From: Flemingiibacterium sp045636145
GTDB lineage: Bacteria; Bacillota; Clostridia; Oscillospirales; CAG-272
Reading direction: 5' to 3'
Assembly: GCA_045636145.1 (NCBI GenBank)
Contig: JAZTWV010000008.1
Location: forward strand, 1 to 41,318
Length of the DNA stretch: 41,318 nucleotides
Translations under genes and position numbers: made by a program
In this document: piece by piece, positions 7,560 to 16,228 of the stretch
Position numbering within the stretch: the first letter of the stretch is position 1
Layout: each line of letters opens with the position of its first letter
The notes under the pieces: model-generated
What the model was told of the DNA's origin: nothing
The model's database searches: none
The model's input: the letters and a program-made list of their open reading frames with translations, nothing else

Positions 7560-7832
7560 TTATATAAGATTTCCGAGTGCGCGAAGACCTTCGGTGAACG
7601 CAACGTCAAGCACGCCGATAACAGCGCCGACGATGATAACCGTAACAGCTACGACAACGGTGTTTTTAAGCGTGTCCTCTTTGGACGGCCAAGTTACTTT
7701 TTTCATCTCAGCCTTGTATTCACGGAAAAACTTGCCGATGCGAGCACCAAGAGAAGGCTTGTCCTTCTTTGCAGGCTTCTTTTCAGCTTTTGCTTCCTGA
7801 ACCTTAGCTTCGTTTTTCTCGATTTCCGCCAT
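7560..7832 (-). CDS. secE: Preprotein translocase subunit SecE
   Basis: A 90-residue SecE. A charged, Lys/Ala/Glu-rich N-terminal tail (1 to ~27) precedes the amphipathic helix FFREYKAEMKKVTWPSKEDT and one membrane segment (~60-80, TVVVAVTVIIVGAVIGVLDV). SecE clamps SecY in the translocon. Start at 7832 with TTGGAGG upstream. It is in the conserved rpmG-secE-nusG order. Confidence 0.95.
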   Translation of the reverse strand: MAEIEKNEAKVQEAKAEKKPAKKDKPSLGARIGKFFREYKAEMKKVTWPSKEDTLKNTVVVAVTVIIVGAVIGVLDVAFTEGLRALGNLI

Positions 7833-7892
7833 AGTAGATCCTCCAATCTAAATTTGCGACGAAGTGTTTACTCCATCAACAGATATAAGTGA

Positions 7893-8042
7893 TTACTTAG
7901 TTTCCTTGTGAAGGGTATGCTTGCGGCAGAATTTGCAGTACTTGTTCATTTCAAGTCTGTCGGGGTCATTCTTTTTGTTTTTCTTTGTGTCGTAGTTTCT
8001 CTGCTTGCATTCGCTGCACGCCAGTGTGATTTTAACTCTCAT
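7893..8042 (-). CDS. rpmG: 50S ribosomal protein L33
   Basis: A 49-residue protein, MRVKITLACSECKQRNY and on, ending CRKHTLHKETK. Two zinc-type CxxC pairs (CSEC and CKFC) mark the zinc-binding form of L33. It starts at 8042 with GGGAGGTG upstream and is the first gene of the secE-nusG-rplK-rplA operon. L33 sits near the E site of the large subunit. Confidence 0.95.
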   Translation of the reverse strand: MRVKITLACSECKQRNYDTKKNKKNDPDRLEMNKYCKFCRKHTLHKETK

Positions 8043-8228
8043 TTCGGCACCTCCCGATTAGATTATGCGGTGAAAAAAACAACCGCATTTTGAATTGCAA
8101 AAACGTCGCTGCCACATGGCTGCAGACGGCGCTCTCGCGTACCTCCCTCCCGAAAAGCGGTATCCTTTCTGCGCAAATTTCGCGGCGAAATCGGCGCAAA
8201 AAAAGAACCCTCTCGCAGAGGTAAAACT
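8043..8228 (-). promoter_or_regulatory. Long structured leader of the rpmG operon
   Basis: About 180 bases of untranslated leader lie between the predicted start near 8222 and rpmG. Stems include CCTCT/AGAGG directly after the start and followed by a T-run (8222-8195), GCGC..ATTTCG/CGAAAT..GCGC (8200-8170 region), and ATGCGGT/ACCGCAT (8096-8062) just before the ribosome site. No protein is encoded here. An early weak terminator or attenuator is possible; function is inference. Confidence 0.4.
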
Positions 8229-8257
8229 ATTTTACCACATCCGAGAGGATTTGTCAA
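8229..8257 (-). promoter_or_regulatory. Sigma-A promoter of the rpmG-rplA operon
   Basis: On the minus strand TTGACA (8257-8252) and TAAAAT (8234-8229) with a 17-base spacer and TGG just before the -10. Confidence 0.8.
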
Positions 8258-8341
8258 GCTTTTTTCGATATTTTTTGAAAATTTATTGCAATGTTAAGAT
8301 GGAGAGGGTGTGTGGCACAAAAAAATATATAAGCTTTGGTT

Positions 8342-9661
8342 TTACGGGCGACGTTTTTTGTTTTTTGCCGAGTGCACAAACAGAAGGACTGCTATGTATC
8401 CTGCAAGGAGTATTCCGAGGGCAGTGGCTATAACTTTAAAGGCAGGTGTCCTGCTGGCACCGGCGACAAGGTCGATTACATACAGTATGTTGTCGCGTGT
8501 TACGCTGTTTCTCGTGACAAGATCATATGTACCGAGATTGACGCCGTTATATGTAATAGTAAGCTCTCCGCCTACCTCTCCTTCGCTTACGGGAGCGGTG
8601 AAGTAGTCTTTACCAAGCTTAAAGTCCACTACTATGTCCTTTTCAACGTCAAGGTCGGAGGGGAGATACAGCTCTACGTTTTCCGATGGGAAAAGGGTCA
8701 CATAGTCCACTCTGCCGGAAAGCTTTACCGGCACCTCGCAGATCATGTCCGAGGTTGTGAGCAGTTTTTTGTAGTCATACGCCTTGTATGCCCATTTTAT
8801 AAGATCGGCGGCCTCGGTGTATGAGTAGATGTAGTTATCATCCGAGAGTGCTCCCAGAACCGCAACCACATAGGTAAGACCGTTTCTCGAGCCGGTAGTG
8901 ACCACACAGCTTCCGCCGTTTGGGGTATATCCTGCATTAAGTCCGCGGGGAATATCCCAGATGTACTTGTATTCCATGTGCGTTGAAAAATAGTAGTTCT
9001 TGTTGAAGATGGTACGCTGCTTTGCTTTGTTGTTTGCAGGTATCACGAATTTTTCAACCGAGCCCATTTCACATATGGGGGCAGTCTTGTAGGCATATGC
9101 ACCGATGATCGCCACATCACGGGTGGTTGTCACCATCTGCGGATCATCCATGCCTGTTGGATTGGTGTAAAATGTATTTACTGCACCGATCTCGCGAGCT
9201 TTCTCGTTCATCAGAGCAACAAACGCCTCCACGCTGCCTGCTGTTTCGACGGCGAGAACGTTTGCGGCATCATTTGCACCTCCGCAGATGAGGGCGTAAA
9301 GAAGATGCTCCACCGTAAGCTTTTCTCCGCGTTTTAGGGCAATATTACTTCCCGTCACACCTACGATAGCCTCCGCTTCCACGGTAACTTCGCGGTCAAG
9401 ATCATCCCCAAGTGCCTCCACTGCCACAATAGCGGTCATAAGCTTGGCTGTAGAAGCAGGGGGGATTATCTTATCCGCATCAAGCTCGTATATGTAGCGG
9501 TCGTTTTCAATATTATATACAATTGCCGTGCCTACGTTTTGCAGTACCGGCGGCGCAAGTGATTCCTGCTCCGCCGCAGTATCCTCCGGTGCATCCGCCC
9601 GAACCACGGTGGTGAGGATACATATTACAGTTAAAAAGGTGCATAAAAGCCGTTTTTTCAT
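8342..9661 (-). CDS. DacF-like D-alanyl-D-alanine carboxypeptidase family protein with altered motifs
   Basis: A 439-residue protein with signal peptide (1 to ~23), a peptidase S11 domain (~35-290), a PBP5-like beta domain, and a C-terminal membrane anchor (~405-428). The catalytic SxxK motif is intact (PASTAK, Ser70/Lys73). The SxN motif reads G128-A-N130 in CGGANDAAN, and KTG reads N242-A-G in GLNAGYTPNGG, so Ser and Lys of motifs two and three are replaced. Family members trim the fifth D-Ala of peptidoglycan; this one may have weak or no activity. The ATG at 9661 starts a good signal peptide; an upstream ATG in frame lies inside ribF. It is 43 bases downstream of ribF. Confidence 0.85.
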   Translation of the reverse strand: MKKRLLCTFLTVICILTTVVRADAPEDTAAEQESLAPPVLQNVGTAIVYNIENDRYIYELDADKIIPPASTAKLMTAIVAVEALGDDLDREVTVEAEAIVGVTGSNIALKRGEKLTVEHLLYALICGGANDAANVLAVETAGSVEAFVALMNEKAREIGAVNTFYTNPTGMDDPQMVTTTRDVAIIGAYAYKTAPICEMGSVEKFVIPANNKAKQRTIFNKNYYFSTHMEYKYIWDIPRGLNAGYTPNGGSCVVTTGSRNGLTYVVAVLGALSDDNYIYSYTEAADLIKWAYKAYDYKKLLTTSDMICEVPVKLSGRVDYVTLFPSENVELYLPSDLDVEKDIVVDFKLGKDYFTAPVSEGEVGGELTITYNGVNLGTYDLVTRNSVTRDNILYVIDLVAGASRTPAFKVIATALGILLAGYIAVLLFVHSAKNKKRRP

Positions 9662-9704
9662 AATGTTACCATAGACTTTGCAAAAAGCAACGTCTTCCTT
9701 TATT

Positions 9705-10640
9705 TTAACACTGTATATTTTCAAAATAAGCCAGCGTATCGCTGATATCCAGGCGTATCTGCGCACCAAGTGCATCAACATCGGCAAATTTCATCTCATC
9801 ACGCAGGCGTTTAAGGAAGGACACCTTCACAGACTCGCCGTACAGCGTGCCGCTGTAGCCGATGATGTGGGTCTCGCAGTTTATAATATGATCGTCGTAT
9901 TTTATGGTGGGGCGAGTACCTATGTTGGCAATTCCGGGGTAAGACTTACCATCCGCCACAACACGGCAGATGTATATTCCGCCGCCCGGTATGATGTGAC
10001 CTCTCGGGAAGTTCTGATTTATTGTGGGAATCCCGATAGTCCTGCCGAGATGTTTGCCCTCCACAACTGGAGCGGTGACGGAGAAAGGATGACCGAGGAA
10101 TTTTTCGGCGCGCTCCATTTCACCGTTTTCAATCATTCTGCGTATTTCCGTGGAGCTTACGGTGATGCCGTCTATGTGCACGGGGGGGACTACTATGCAG
10201 TGTTCCGGATGCATGAGTGAGCTGAGCGTTTTTGCATCGCCAACACCGCCTGCACCGAAGCGGAAGTTGAATCCGCAGACTGCACACACAGTGCCGAGCT
10301 TATTCTTAAGATAGTCGGTGACAAACTGCTCGGGAGCAAAACTGCGCACAGCCTCGAAATTCTCAAGAATTGCGTAGTCAACTCCGAGAGCCGCTATAAG
10401 CTCAAGCTTTTCTTTTGTTGAGGTTATGCATTTAACGTCCGGTTTGTTTGGGAGAACAGCACTTTCGTCGGAAAATGTCCATACCGCAGAGTGGATTCCA
10501 TTTTCCTTGGCATATTTTGCGGCTTCCCGTATAAGTGCGGCATGACCTGTATGCACGCCGTCGAAGTTTCCTAAAGCTACAGAAAGAGGAGAGACGGTGC
10601 TCTCCTCTTTTTGCATTGTTCGAAGATCAAATACTTCCAT
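9705..10640 (-). CDS. ribF: Bifunctional riboflavin kinase / FAD synthetase
   Basis: A 311-residue RibF. The N-terminal nucleotidyltransferase domain has ALGNFDGVHTGHAALI (the HxGH class signature), later TVSSTEIRRMIENGE. The C-terminal flavokinase domain has HLGRTIGIPTINQNF and GIANIGTRPTI. The enzyme makes FMN and then FAD from riboflavin. Start at 10640; it follows ireB by 6 bases, so the two are co-transcribed. No FMN riboswitch is visible upstream. Confidence 0.95.
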   Translation of the reverse strand: MEVFDLRTMQKEESTVSPLSVALGNFDGVHTGHAALIREAAKYAKENGIHSAVWTFSDESAVLPNKPDVKCITSTKEKLELIAALGVDYAILENFEAVRSFAPEQFVTDYLKNKLGTVCAVCGFNFRFGAGGVGDAKTLSSLMHPEHCIVVPPVHIDGITVSSTEIRRMIENGEMERAEKFLGHPFSVTAPVVEGKHLGRTIGIPTINQNFPRGHIIPGGGIYICRVVADGKSYPGIANIGTRPTIKYDDHIINCETHIIGYSGTLYGESVKVSFLKRLRDEMKFADVDALGAQIRLDISDTLAYFENIQC

Positions 10641-10646
10641 AAAATC

Positions 10647-10934
10647 TTATACACCCAGATAATTTCTTACAAGGACGTTAAGAAGCTCGTCTCTGTCAAT
10701 ACGGCGGATGAGACTGCGTGCATTCTTGTAGTTTGTAATATAGGTAGGGTCTTCCGAAAGGATGTATCCCACAAGCTGATTTATGGGATTATAGCCTTTT
10801 TCACGGAGTGCTTCGTATATTGTTATGAGAGTTCTTCTTGTTTCGTCCTCGCGGTCGTCCGGAACAGTAAAGGTTATGGTCTTGGACTTGTCGGAGAATG
10901 ACTGAAACTCTCTGTTATCTGTTTGCATCGGCAT
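10647..10934 (-). CDS. ireB: IreB family regulatory phosphoprotein (UPF0297)
   Basis: A 95-residue protein with the UPF0297 signature: EALREKGYNPINQLVGYILS, then EDPTYITNYKNARSLIRRID. In Enterococcus, IreB is phosphorylated by the PASTA kinase IreK and affects cephalosporin resistance. The start at 10934 has AAAGGA nine bases upstream; an ATG 11 codons further up lacks a site. In most Firmicutes the gene sits beside ruvX (yrrK) and yrzB; here it heads a unit with ribF and the DacF-like gene. Confidence 0.92.
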   Translation of the reverse strand: MPMQTDNREFQSFSDKSKTITFTVPDDREDETRRTLITIYEALREKGYNPINQLVGYILSEDPTYITNYKNARSLIRRIDRDELLNVLVRNYLGV

Positions 10935-11007
10935 GGGAATCGGTCCTTTCTGCAGGCAGTACTGCATTTTTCAATGTACGTATCGCCTTTTTTATCTTTG
11001 TGTATAT

Positions 11008-11036
11008 ATGATACACCAATCTTCCCAAAAAAGCAA
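11008..11036 (-). promoter_or_regulatory. Promoter of ireB-ribF-dacF-like unit
   Basis: On the minus strand TTGCTT (11036-11031) and TATCAT (11013-11008) with a 17-base spacer, about 75 bases upstream of the ireB start. Confidence 0.6.
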
Positions 11037-11112
11037 TAGAATTTTGACTTTTGTAAGATAAATGTAATTTATTAAAATTCTTAAAATTGCCGGACGCCCA
11101 ATAAGCGAAAAA

Positions 11113-13074
11113 TTACGGGGTTTTTCTCTTTTGGCGGCCTTTTGCCGGCGAATTTGACTTGTGGGGCTTCTTTTTGTATGTGGGAGCTTTGCTGTTTGAA
11201 GCCTCCCTGCGCGGCGAATTTTTTTGCGTTTTTACACCGTTTTTTGACGGCTTGCCGGGCGTTTTTTGGCTCCTGCCCGATTCCGGCGGCACAAGACAGT
11301 CGGCACCGTATCCGATAAGGTCCTCACGTCCGCAGGCGCGCAGAGCCTTTCGCACCATCGGTGCATTCTCGCGGCGGTTGAATTGGAGCAGTGCTCTCTG
11401 CATCTGCTTTTCCTCGTAGTCACGGGCACAGTACACGCTTTTCATGGTAAGCGGATCAATCCCCGTGTAATACATGACAGTTGATGCTGTTCCGGGCGTG
11501 GGATAGAAGTCCTGTACCTGTTCGGGAGCGTATCCCCATTTCTTTAGATACAGTGCCAGCTCCACCGCATCCTCCATGCGGCTTCCGGGATGGCTTGACA
11601 TAAGGTAGGGAACAAGATACTGCTCCTTGCCGAAGCTCTTGGTAAGCTCAAAATACCGCTTTTTAAACGTTTCGAAAGACTCTATTGCAGGCTTGCCCAT
11701 GTGGGCAAGAACATTTGCGGAGCAGTGCTCCGGTGCAACCTTAAGCTGTCCGCTTACATGGTCATGCACCAATTTCTTGAAGAAGGTCTCATCCTTATCC
11801 GCAAGCACATAATCAAAGCGGATGCCGGAGCGAATGAATACCTTTTTCACGCCGGGGATGCTTTCAACACGCTTTAAAAGCTTGATATATTCGCTGTGAT
11901 CGGCAATGAGATTTTTGCAGGGCTTCGGAGCAAGGCATTTTTTATTCTGACATACACCGTCACGAAGCTGTTTTTCGCAGGCGGCGTATCTGAAATTTGC
12001 CGTAGGACCGCCGATATCGTGGATGTATCCCTTGAAGTTTTTGGATTTTGTGATCTTTTCCGCTTCCGAAGCTACCGATTCTATAGAGCGTGAGCGGACG
12101 GTACGCCCCTGATGAAAAGCGAGGGCACAGAAGTTGCATCCGCCAAAACAGCCTCGGTTGTGGGTGACGGACATCTCCACCTCGGTGATAGCCGGAACAC
12201 CGCCAAGCGGTTCATAGGACGGATGGTACTTACGCGTATACGGCAGAGCGTACACAGCGTCAAGCTCCTCACGCTCAAGTGGCGGCATTGGCGGATTCTG
12301 CACAATCTGCTTGTTGTCGTAGTATTCAACCATAGCTTTTCCGCTTATGGCATCGGTGTTGCGGTACTGCACGCCGAAAACCTCGGCATAACGGTGCTTG
12401 TCGGTTTTGATATCGTCGTAGTCCCAACTGTCCGCCACGTCAAAATGAACTGCATCGCCACGGGCGGCGGCATATACCGTACCGCGCACGTCACGTATCT
12501 TTTTTACAGGGATGCCCTTGTCAAGGAGCTTTGCCAGACGGCGGAGAATATTTTCGCCCATACCGTAGGTGAGAATATCGGCACGGGAGTCGATAAGCAC
12601 CGAGCGGCGCACCTTATCGTCCCAATAATCGTAGTGTGCCAGACGGCGAAGAGAGGCTTCAAGTCCTCCGAGAATTATCGGCACGTCGCCGTATGCTTCG
12701 CGGATTCGGTTGCAGTAAACTATCACCGCGCGGTCTGGGCGCAGACCCATTTTTCCGCCGGGGGAATAGTAGTCATAGGAGCGACGTTTTTTTGATGCGG
12801 TGTAGTGTGCCACCATGGAGTCGATGTTTCCTGCGGTCACAAGAAATCCGAGGCGCGGACGTCCGAATTCCTTAAACGCCGCGCAGGACTTGTAGTCCGG
12901 CTGTGAAAGTACTGCCACACGGAAGCCCTCCGCCTCAAGGACGCGGGAGATTATAGCCACGCCAAAGCTGGGGTGATCCACGTAAGCATCACCCGTGACA
13001 TATACAAAATCGGGGCGGTCCCAGCCGCGCGCATCCATGTCGGCGCGGCTTATGGGTAAAAAATCAGTGTTCAT
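11113..13074 (-). CDS. YgiQ family radical SAM protein
   Basis: A 653-residue member of the UPF0313/YgiQ family. The N-terminal domain (PDFVYVTGDAYVDHPSFG) is cobalamin-binding-like; the radical SAM core carries Cys309, Cys313 and Cys316 (CFGGCNFC), which bind the 4Fe-4S cluster. A YgiQ C-terminal region (DFYPTPGTASTVMYYTGIDP) follows, and residues beyond ~600 form a Lys/Ser/Pro-rich disordered tail. The reaction of YgiQ proteins is not established. Start at 13074 with AGGAACAG upstream. It is last in a minus-strand run with two small membrane proteins. No clear terminator follows. Confidence 0.9.
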   Translation of the reverse strand: MNTDFLPISRADMDARGWDRPDFVYVTGDAYVDHPSFGVAIISRVLEAEGFRVAVLSQPDYKSCAAFKEFGRPRLGFLVTAGNIDSMVAHYTASKKRRSYDYYSPGGKMGLRPDRAVIVYCNRIREAYGDVPIILGGLEASLRRLAHYDYWDDKVRRSVLIDSRADILTYGMGENILRRLAKLLDKGIPVKKIRDVRGTVYAAARGDAVHFDVADSWDYDDIKTDKHRYAEVFGVQYRNTDAISGKAMVEYYDNKQIVQNPPMPPLEREELDAVYALPYTRKYHPSYEPLGGVPAITEVEMSVTHNRGCFGGCNFCALAFHQGRTVRSRSIESVASEAEKITKSKNFKGYIHDIGGPTANFRYAACEKQLRDGVCQNKKCLAPKPCKNLIADHSEYIKLLKRVESIPGVKKVFIRSGIRFDYVLADKDETFFKKLVHDHVSGQLKVAPEHCSANVLAHMGKPAIESFETFKKRYFELTKSFGKEQYLVPYLMSSHPGSRMEDAVELALYLKKWGYAPEQVQDFYPTPGTASTVMYYTGIDPLTMKSVYCARDYEEKQMQRALLQFNRRENAPMVRKALRACGREDLIGYGADCLVPPESGRSQKTPGKPSKNGVKTQKNSPRREASNSKAPTYKKKPHKSNSPAKGRQKRKTP

Positions 13075-13130
13075 TGTCTGTTCCTAAATTAAGTTTATGT
13101 TTTTGCCCATTGAGAAAGAGAGGGGCATCG

Positions 13131-13475
13131 TTAAAATGGAAGTTCCTCGTCTTCGTAATCGGCATATTCCTCAAATTCTGCCATGTCCATGCGTGCACGG
13201 CGGCGATTCCGTATTCTTTTTGCAATCATCAGCATAATAGCAAGGGCGGAAACTGTGCCAAAGAGTATAAGAAGCAGCTTAAAGACGGATATTTTGTATT
13301 CTCCGCTTGCCGTAACGGTGATAAGCGGATGACTTTCCTTCGCAGTGCGGAATACCGAGAAGGAATTATCATAGGAATGCTTCAAAGTAAGGCTTTTCTT
13401 GCCGCAAAGCTGCTTTGAAAGCCGCTTTGTGCCGCGGCGGAGCTTATTTTCTGATTTCTTTATGTTTTTTGCCAT
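13131..13475 (-). CDS. Small single-pass membrane protein, unknown function
   Basis: 114 residues. The N-terminal ~60 are very basic (MAKNIKKSENKLRRGTKRLS), then a membrane segment (~63-84, ISVFKLLLILFGTVSALAIM), an Arg-rich stop (KRIRNRRRAR) and an acidic tail (EFEEYADYEDEELPF). I do not recognise the family. The start at 13475 has GAGG six bases upstream; the frame is open further, into the upstream gene. It lies between ygiQ and a multi-pass membrane protein in one orientation. Confidence 0.65.
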   Translation of the reverse strand: MAKNIKKSENKLRRGTKRLSKQLCGKKSLTLKHSYDNSFSVFRTAKESHPLITVTASGEYKISVFKLLLILFGTVSALAIMLMIAKRIRNRRRARMDMAEFEEYADYEDEELPF

Positions 13476-13554
13476 AGGATGCCTCATCTTTCCGCGCACA
13501 CATCGAAAAGAGTGCACGAGTTTTTTGTTATCAGTATTGACCGAATGAGCGCGG

Positions 13555-14142
13555 TTAATTCTTCTTTGCACCTGTATTTGCTTTTTGCTTTATACCGAAG
13601 AATGCTCCGATACGGATATTCTTTGAGCCAAGGAAGTACGCAAGCCACCCAACAAACAGCGCGGGAATGTTGATAATGAAGTACCACCACCATATATCGG
13701 ACAAATGGGGCGTACCCTCAAATACCGCCGCCTTGGTGCAGTCGATGATGCCGAGATGCATTCCGTTAATAAGACGAATTATCACACTGCACACCGTACC
13801 CACAGCTTGTGCTGCGGCAGTGTCAACGAGAACGCAAATTCCGATAAGCAGAGTGAGAATGAGGTTGGGTACAGCCGCGCCGAGGGCAATGTAAATACCT
13901 TTTTGTGGCATAGCCGCAAGTCTTCCGGCATCTACGCGTATTTTATCCTTTGCGCCAAGCTCCCAAAGGGCACTGTAGTTTATAAAGAGGTAAAAAAGTA
14001 CGGAAAAAATGCTTGCGGCAAGAAGCAGAGGCTTGTTTGCAAGCACCGCCATCCACAGCATGATGCCAAATACGCTCATTACGATCTGGTTTAAAAACAG
14101 CTTAACCATATTAAAGGAATGTTCCTTAAAAAAATCACTCAT
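13555..14142 (-). CDS. Multi-pass membrane protein, unknown function
   Basis: 195 residues with about five membrane segments (roughly 15-35, 40-60, 85-107, 110-128, 148-170) and a basic C-terminal tail. A GTPHLSDIWWWYFIINIPAL stretch is distinctive, but I do not recognise the family. The start at 14142 has AAAGGTG upstream and its own promoter at 14190-14218. It probably heads a transcript with the 114-residue protein and ygiQ. Confidence 0.7.
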   Translation of the reverse strand: MSDFFKEHSFNMVKLFLNQIVMSVFGIMLWMAVLANKPLLLAASIFSVLFYLFINYSALWELGAKDKIRVDAGRLAAMPQKGIYIALGAAVPNLILTLLIGICVLVDTAAAQAVGTVCSVIIRLINGMHLGIIDCTKAAVFEGTPHLSDIWWWYFIINIPALFVGWLAYFLGSKNIRIGAFFGIKQKANTGAKKN

Positions 14143-14189
14143 AAATTCACCTTTTTCTGCGGCAGTGCCCGCGTGAAATACTACTATAT

Positions 14190-14218
14190 ATTTTATATGT
14201 ACCGCCCGTTTTTTTCAA
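14190..14218 (-). promoter_or_regulatory. Promoter of the membrane protein - ygiQ unit
   Basis: On the minus strand TTGAAA (14218-14213) and TAAAAT (14195-14190) with a 17-base spacer. Confidence 0.6.
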
Positions 14219-14286
14219 GGGATATCCACAAAAGTTTACATTTTATTTTCCGAAAGCTCCGCTGTCCCGAAAACAGGGGGTCACAC

Positions 14287-14315
14287 TTGACAAAGCCACA
14301 GCTTCGCGGTATAAT
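14287..14315 (+). promoter_or_regulatory. Sigma-A promoter of the Xer-type recombinase gene
   Basis: TTGACA (14287-14292) and TATAAT (14310-14315), 17-base spacer, 33 bases upstream of the start codon. Confidence 0.85.
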
Positions 14316-14348
14316 AAAAGCAAGTAGGATTTATGGCAGGAGGTATAT

Positions 14349-15389
14349 ATGCAGAAGTTGGTGAATTACGACGAGCTTCCGGAGGCGGTACGGAACTTTG
14401 TGAGCTACAAGCTTACAGTTCAAGGACGCTCCCAAAAGACTATGGACGAATATGCCATTGATCTTCGCACCTTTTTTCGCTTCCTTTTGGCACAGAGACA
14501 GGGAACCGACCCAAAGAGCCTTGACGAGGAAAGCTTCGCTCAGATCGACATATCCGAAATAGATATGACATTTATCGGCTCTGTTACCTCAAAGGAAATA
14601 TACGACTTCCTGTACTACGTCCTTGAGAGCCGCGGCAACAAGTGGTCGGCAAGAGCAAGAAAGCTGTCGGCACTAAAGAGCTTTTATAAGTACCTCACCG
14701 TCAATATGCGTGCCGTGGACAACGATCCCACGAAAAATATAGACGGTCCGCAGAAGAAAAAAACGCTCCCGAAATTTCTCAGCCTTGATGAAAGCGAGGC
14801 ACTTCTCGGTGCAGTCCGTGCCGACGAGACCTCAAAGACCCGCGAGAGGGACTACTGCATACTCGTGCTGTTCCTTAACTGCGGTATGCGACTTTCCGAG
14901 CTTGTGGGCATAAATCTTTCGGATATCGACCGCAACATGGAATCACTTCGTGTTCTCGGAAAAGGCGCAAAGGAGCGCATGATATACCTTAACGATGCCT
15001 GTCGGGATGCCATACGTCGGTATCTTTCGGTACGTGCCGCAGATGAGGTGCAGATAAAAGACAAAAACGCCCTGTTTTTATCCTCTCGCCATTCGCGTAT
15101 CAGCAACAAGACGGTTCAGTGGGTGGTTTACAAGTACCTTAAGGCGGCAGGACTTGAGCACAAGCATTTTTCCACTCACAAACTGCGCCACACGGCGGCG
15201 ACTCTGATGTATCAGACGGGAAATGTGGATGTCCGTGTGCTTAAGGACATTCTGGGTCATGAACAGCTTAATACAACTCAGATATATACACACGTGAACG
15301 ATGAAAACATGAAAAAAGCCATGGCGGCAAATCCTCTGGCAAATTTCAGTGCATCCGAGTCATCGGGGCGCGATTTGGAGGATGAATAA
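14349..15389 (+). CDS. Tyrosine recombinase, XerC/XerD type
   Basis: A 346-residue integrase-family recombinase. The N-terminal SAM-like core-binding domain (~10-120, TVQGRSQKTMDEYAIDLRTF) precedes the catalytic domain (~140-325). All catalytic residues are present: Arg181 (CGMRLSEL), Lys205 (GKGAKER), His277/Arg280 (HKLRH), His304 (GHEQL) and Tyr313 (TQIYTH). Xer recombinases resolve chromosome dimers at dif. The length and the absence of phage genes or attachment repeats nearby favour a housekeeping Xer over a phage integrase. Start at 14349 with AGGAGG. The stop is 2 bases before the HAD gene, so the two are coupled. Confidence 0.88.
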   Translation: MQKLVNYDELPEAVRNFVSYKLTVQGRSQKTMDEYAIDLRTFFRFLLAQRQGTDPKSLDEESFAQIDISEIDMTFIGSVTSKEIYDFLYYVLESRGNKWSARARKLSALKSFYKYLTVNMRAVDNDPTKNIDGPQKKKTLPKFLSLDESEALLGAVRADETSKTRERDYCILVLFLNCGMRLSELVGINLSDIDRNMESLRVLGKGAKERMIYLNDACRDAIRRYLSVRAADEVQIKDKNALFLSSRHSRISNKTVQWVVYKYLKAAGLEHKHFSTHKLRHTAATLMYQTGNVDVRVLKDILGHEQLNTTQIYTHVNDENMKKAMAANPLANFSASESSGRDLEDE

Positions 15390-15391
15390 GC

Positions 15392-16210
15392 GTGTACGAT
15401 CTTGATAAAACCCTGTTTGTATCCGATCTTGACGGAACGCTTCTTAAAAGTGACGGTACACTTGCAAAAGACACCGCCCGAAAAGTGGCGGAGCTTGTTT
15501 TGAGAGGCGTAAAGTTTACTTTCGCCACGGCACGCTCATATTACACGGCGATGCAGGTGGCAGGCGAGCTTCCCATAAAGATTCCCGTCATACTTCATAA
15601 CGGTGTATTCATACGCGATCCCCGGAGAGGAGCTTACATTAAGAAAAAATTGCTTCCAAACCCCGAGTATGTACGCAGTGTTTTTGATGAATACGGTCTG
15701 TCGCCTTTTGTTTATTCGGCAGACGGGGATAAACAGAAGTATTCTTATATACAGGATAAAATTCCGCCCGAATCGGCGGCGTATCAGCTGAAGCGTGCCG
15801 GTGATCCGCGGGACAATCCCATTAAAGATGAATCTCTCTTGTGGGATGGGGATGTTTTTTATGTTTTGTGCATAACAAACGATCGGCGTGCGGAGGAAAT
15901 ATACCGCCGTCTCTCCGGTGATTACAACTGCCTTTATGCCGAGGATTACTACAGCCGCGACAAGTGGCTTGAGGTGTACGCAAAGGGTGCTTCAAAGGCG
16001 GAAGCCGCACTTCAGCTTCGGGATATTCTCGGATGCCGGCGGCTTGTGGTGTTCGGCGACGGAGCTAACGATATATCCATGTTTGAAGCCGCCGATGAGG
16101 CATATGCGGTATCAGGGGCGGTGGATGAGCTGAAGGCTCACGCCACTGAGATAATCGGCTCAAACGATGAGGGTGCTGTTGTAAATTGGCTCATGGAGCA
16201 TACGCGGTAA
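15392..16210 (+). CDS. Cof-type HAD-IIB family phosphatase
   Basis: A 272-residue haloacid dehalogenase superfamily enzyme. Motif I is SDLDGTLL (nucleophile Asp12, acid/base Asp14); motif IV is VVFGDGANDISMFEAAD near residue 215; a Cof-type cap lies between. The family dephosphorylates sugar phosphates and cofactor phosphates; the substrate is not predictable. The start is a GTG at 15392 with GGAGG ten bases upstream, just after the recombinase stop. Confidence 0.88.
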   Translation: MYDLDKTLFVSDLDGTLLKSDGTLAKDTARKVAELVLRGVKFTFATARSYYTAMQVAGELPIKIPVILHNGVFIRDPRRGAYIKKKLLPNPEYVRSVFDEYGLSPFVYSADGDKQKYSYIQDKIPPESAAYQLKRAGDPRDNPIKDESLLWDGDVFYVLCITNDRRAEEIYRRLSGDYNCLYAEDYYSRDKWLEVYAKGASKAEAALQLRDILGCRRLVVFGDGANDISMFEAADEAYAVSGAVDELKAHATEIIGSNDEGAVVNWLMEHTR

Positions 16211-16228
16211 GGCGCAAATATGGATAAA

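Noticed and set aside
10641..10646. FMN riboswitch before ribF
   Set aside because: ribF follows ireB by 6 bases, and the ireB leader does not contain the conserved multi-stem FMN element.
14349..15389. Phage or genomic-island integrase
   Set aside because: No phage genes, attachment repeats or tRNA target adjoin it; promoter and coupling to a HAD gene fit a chromosomal Xer recombinase.
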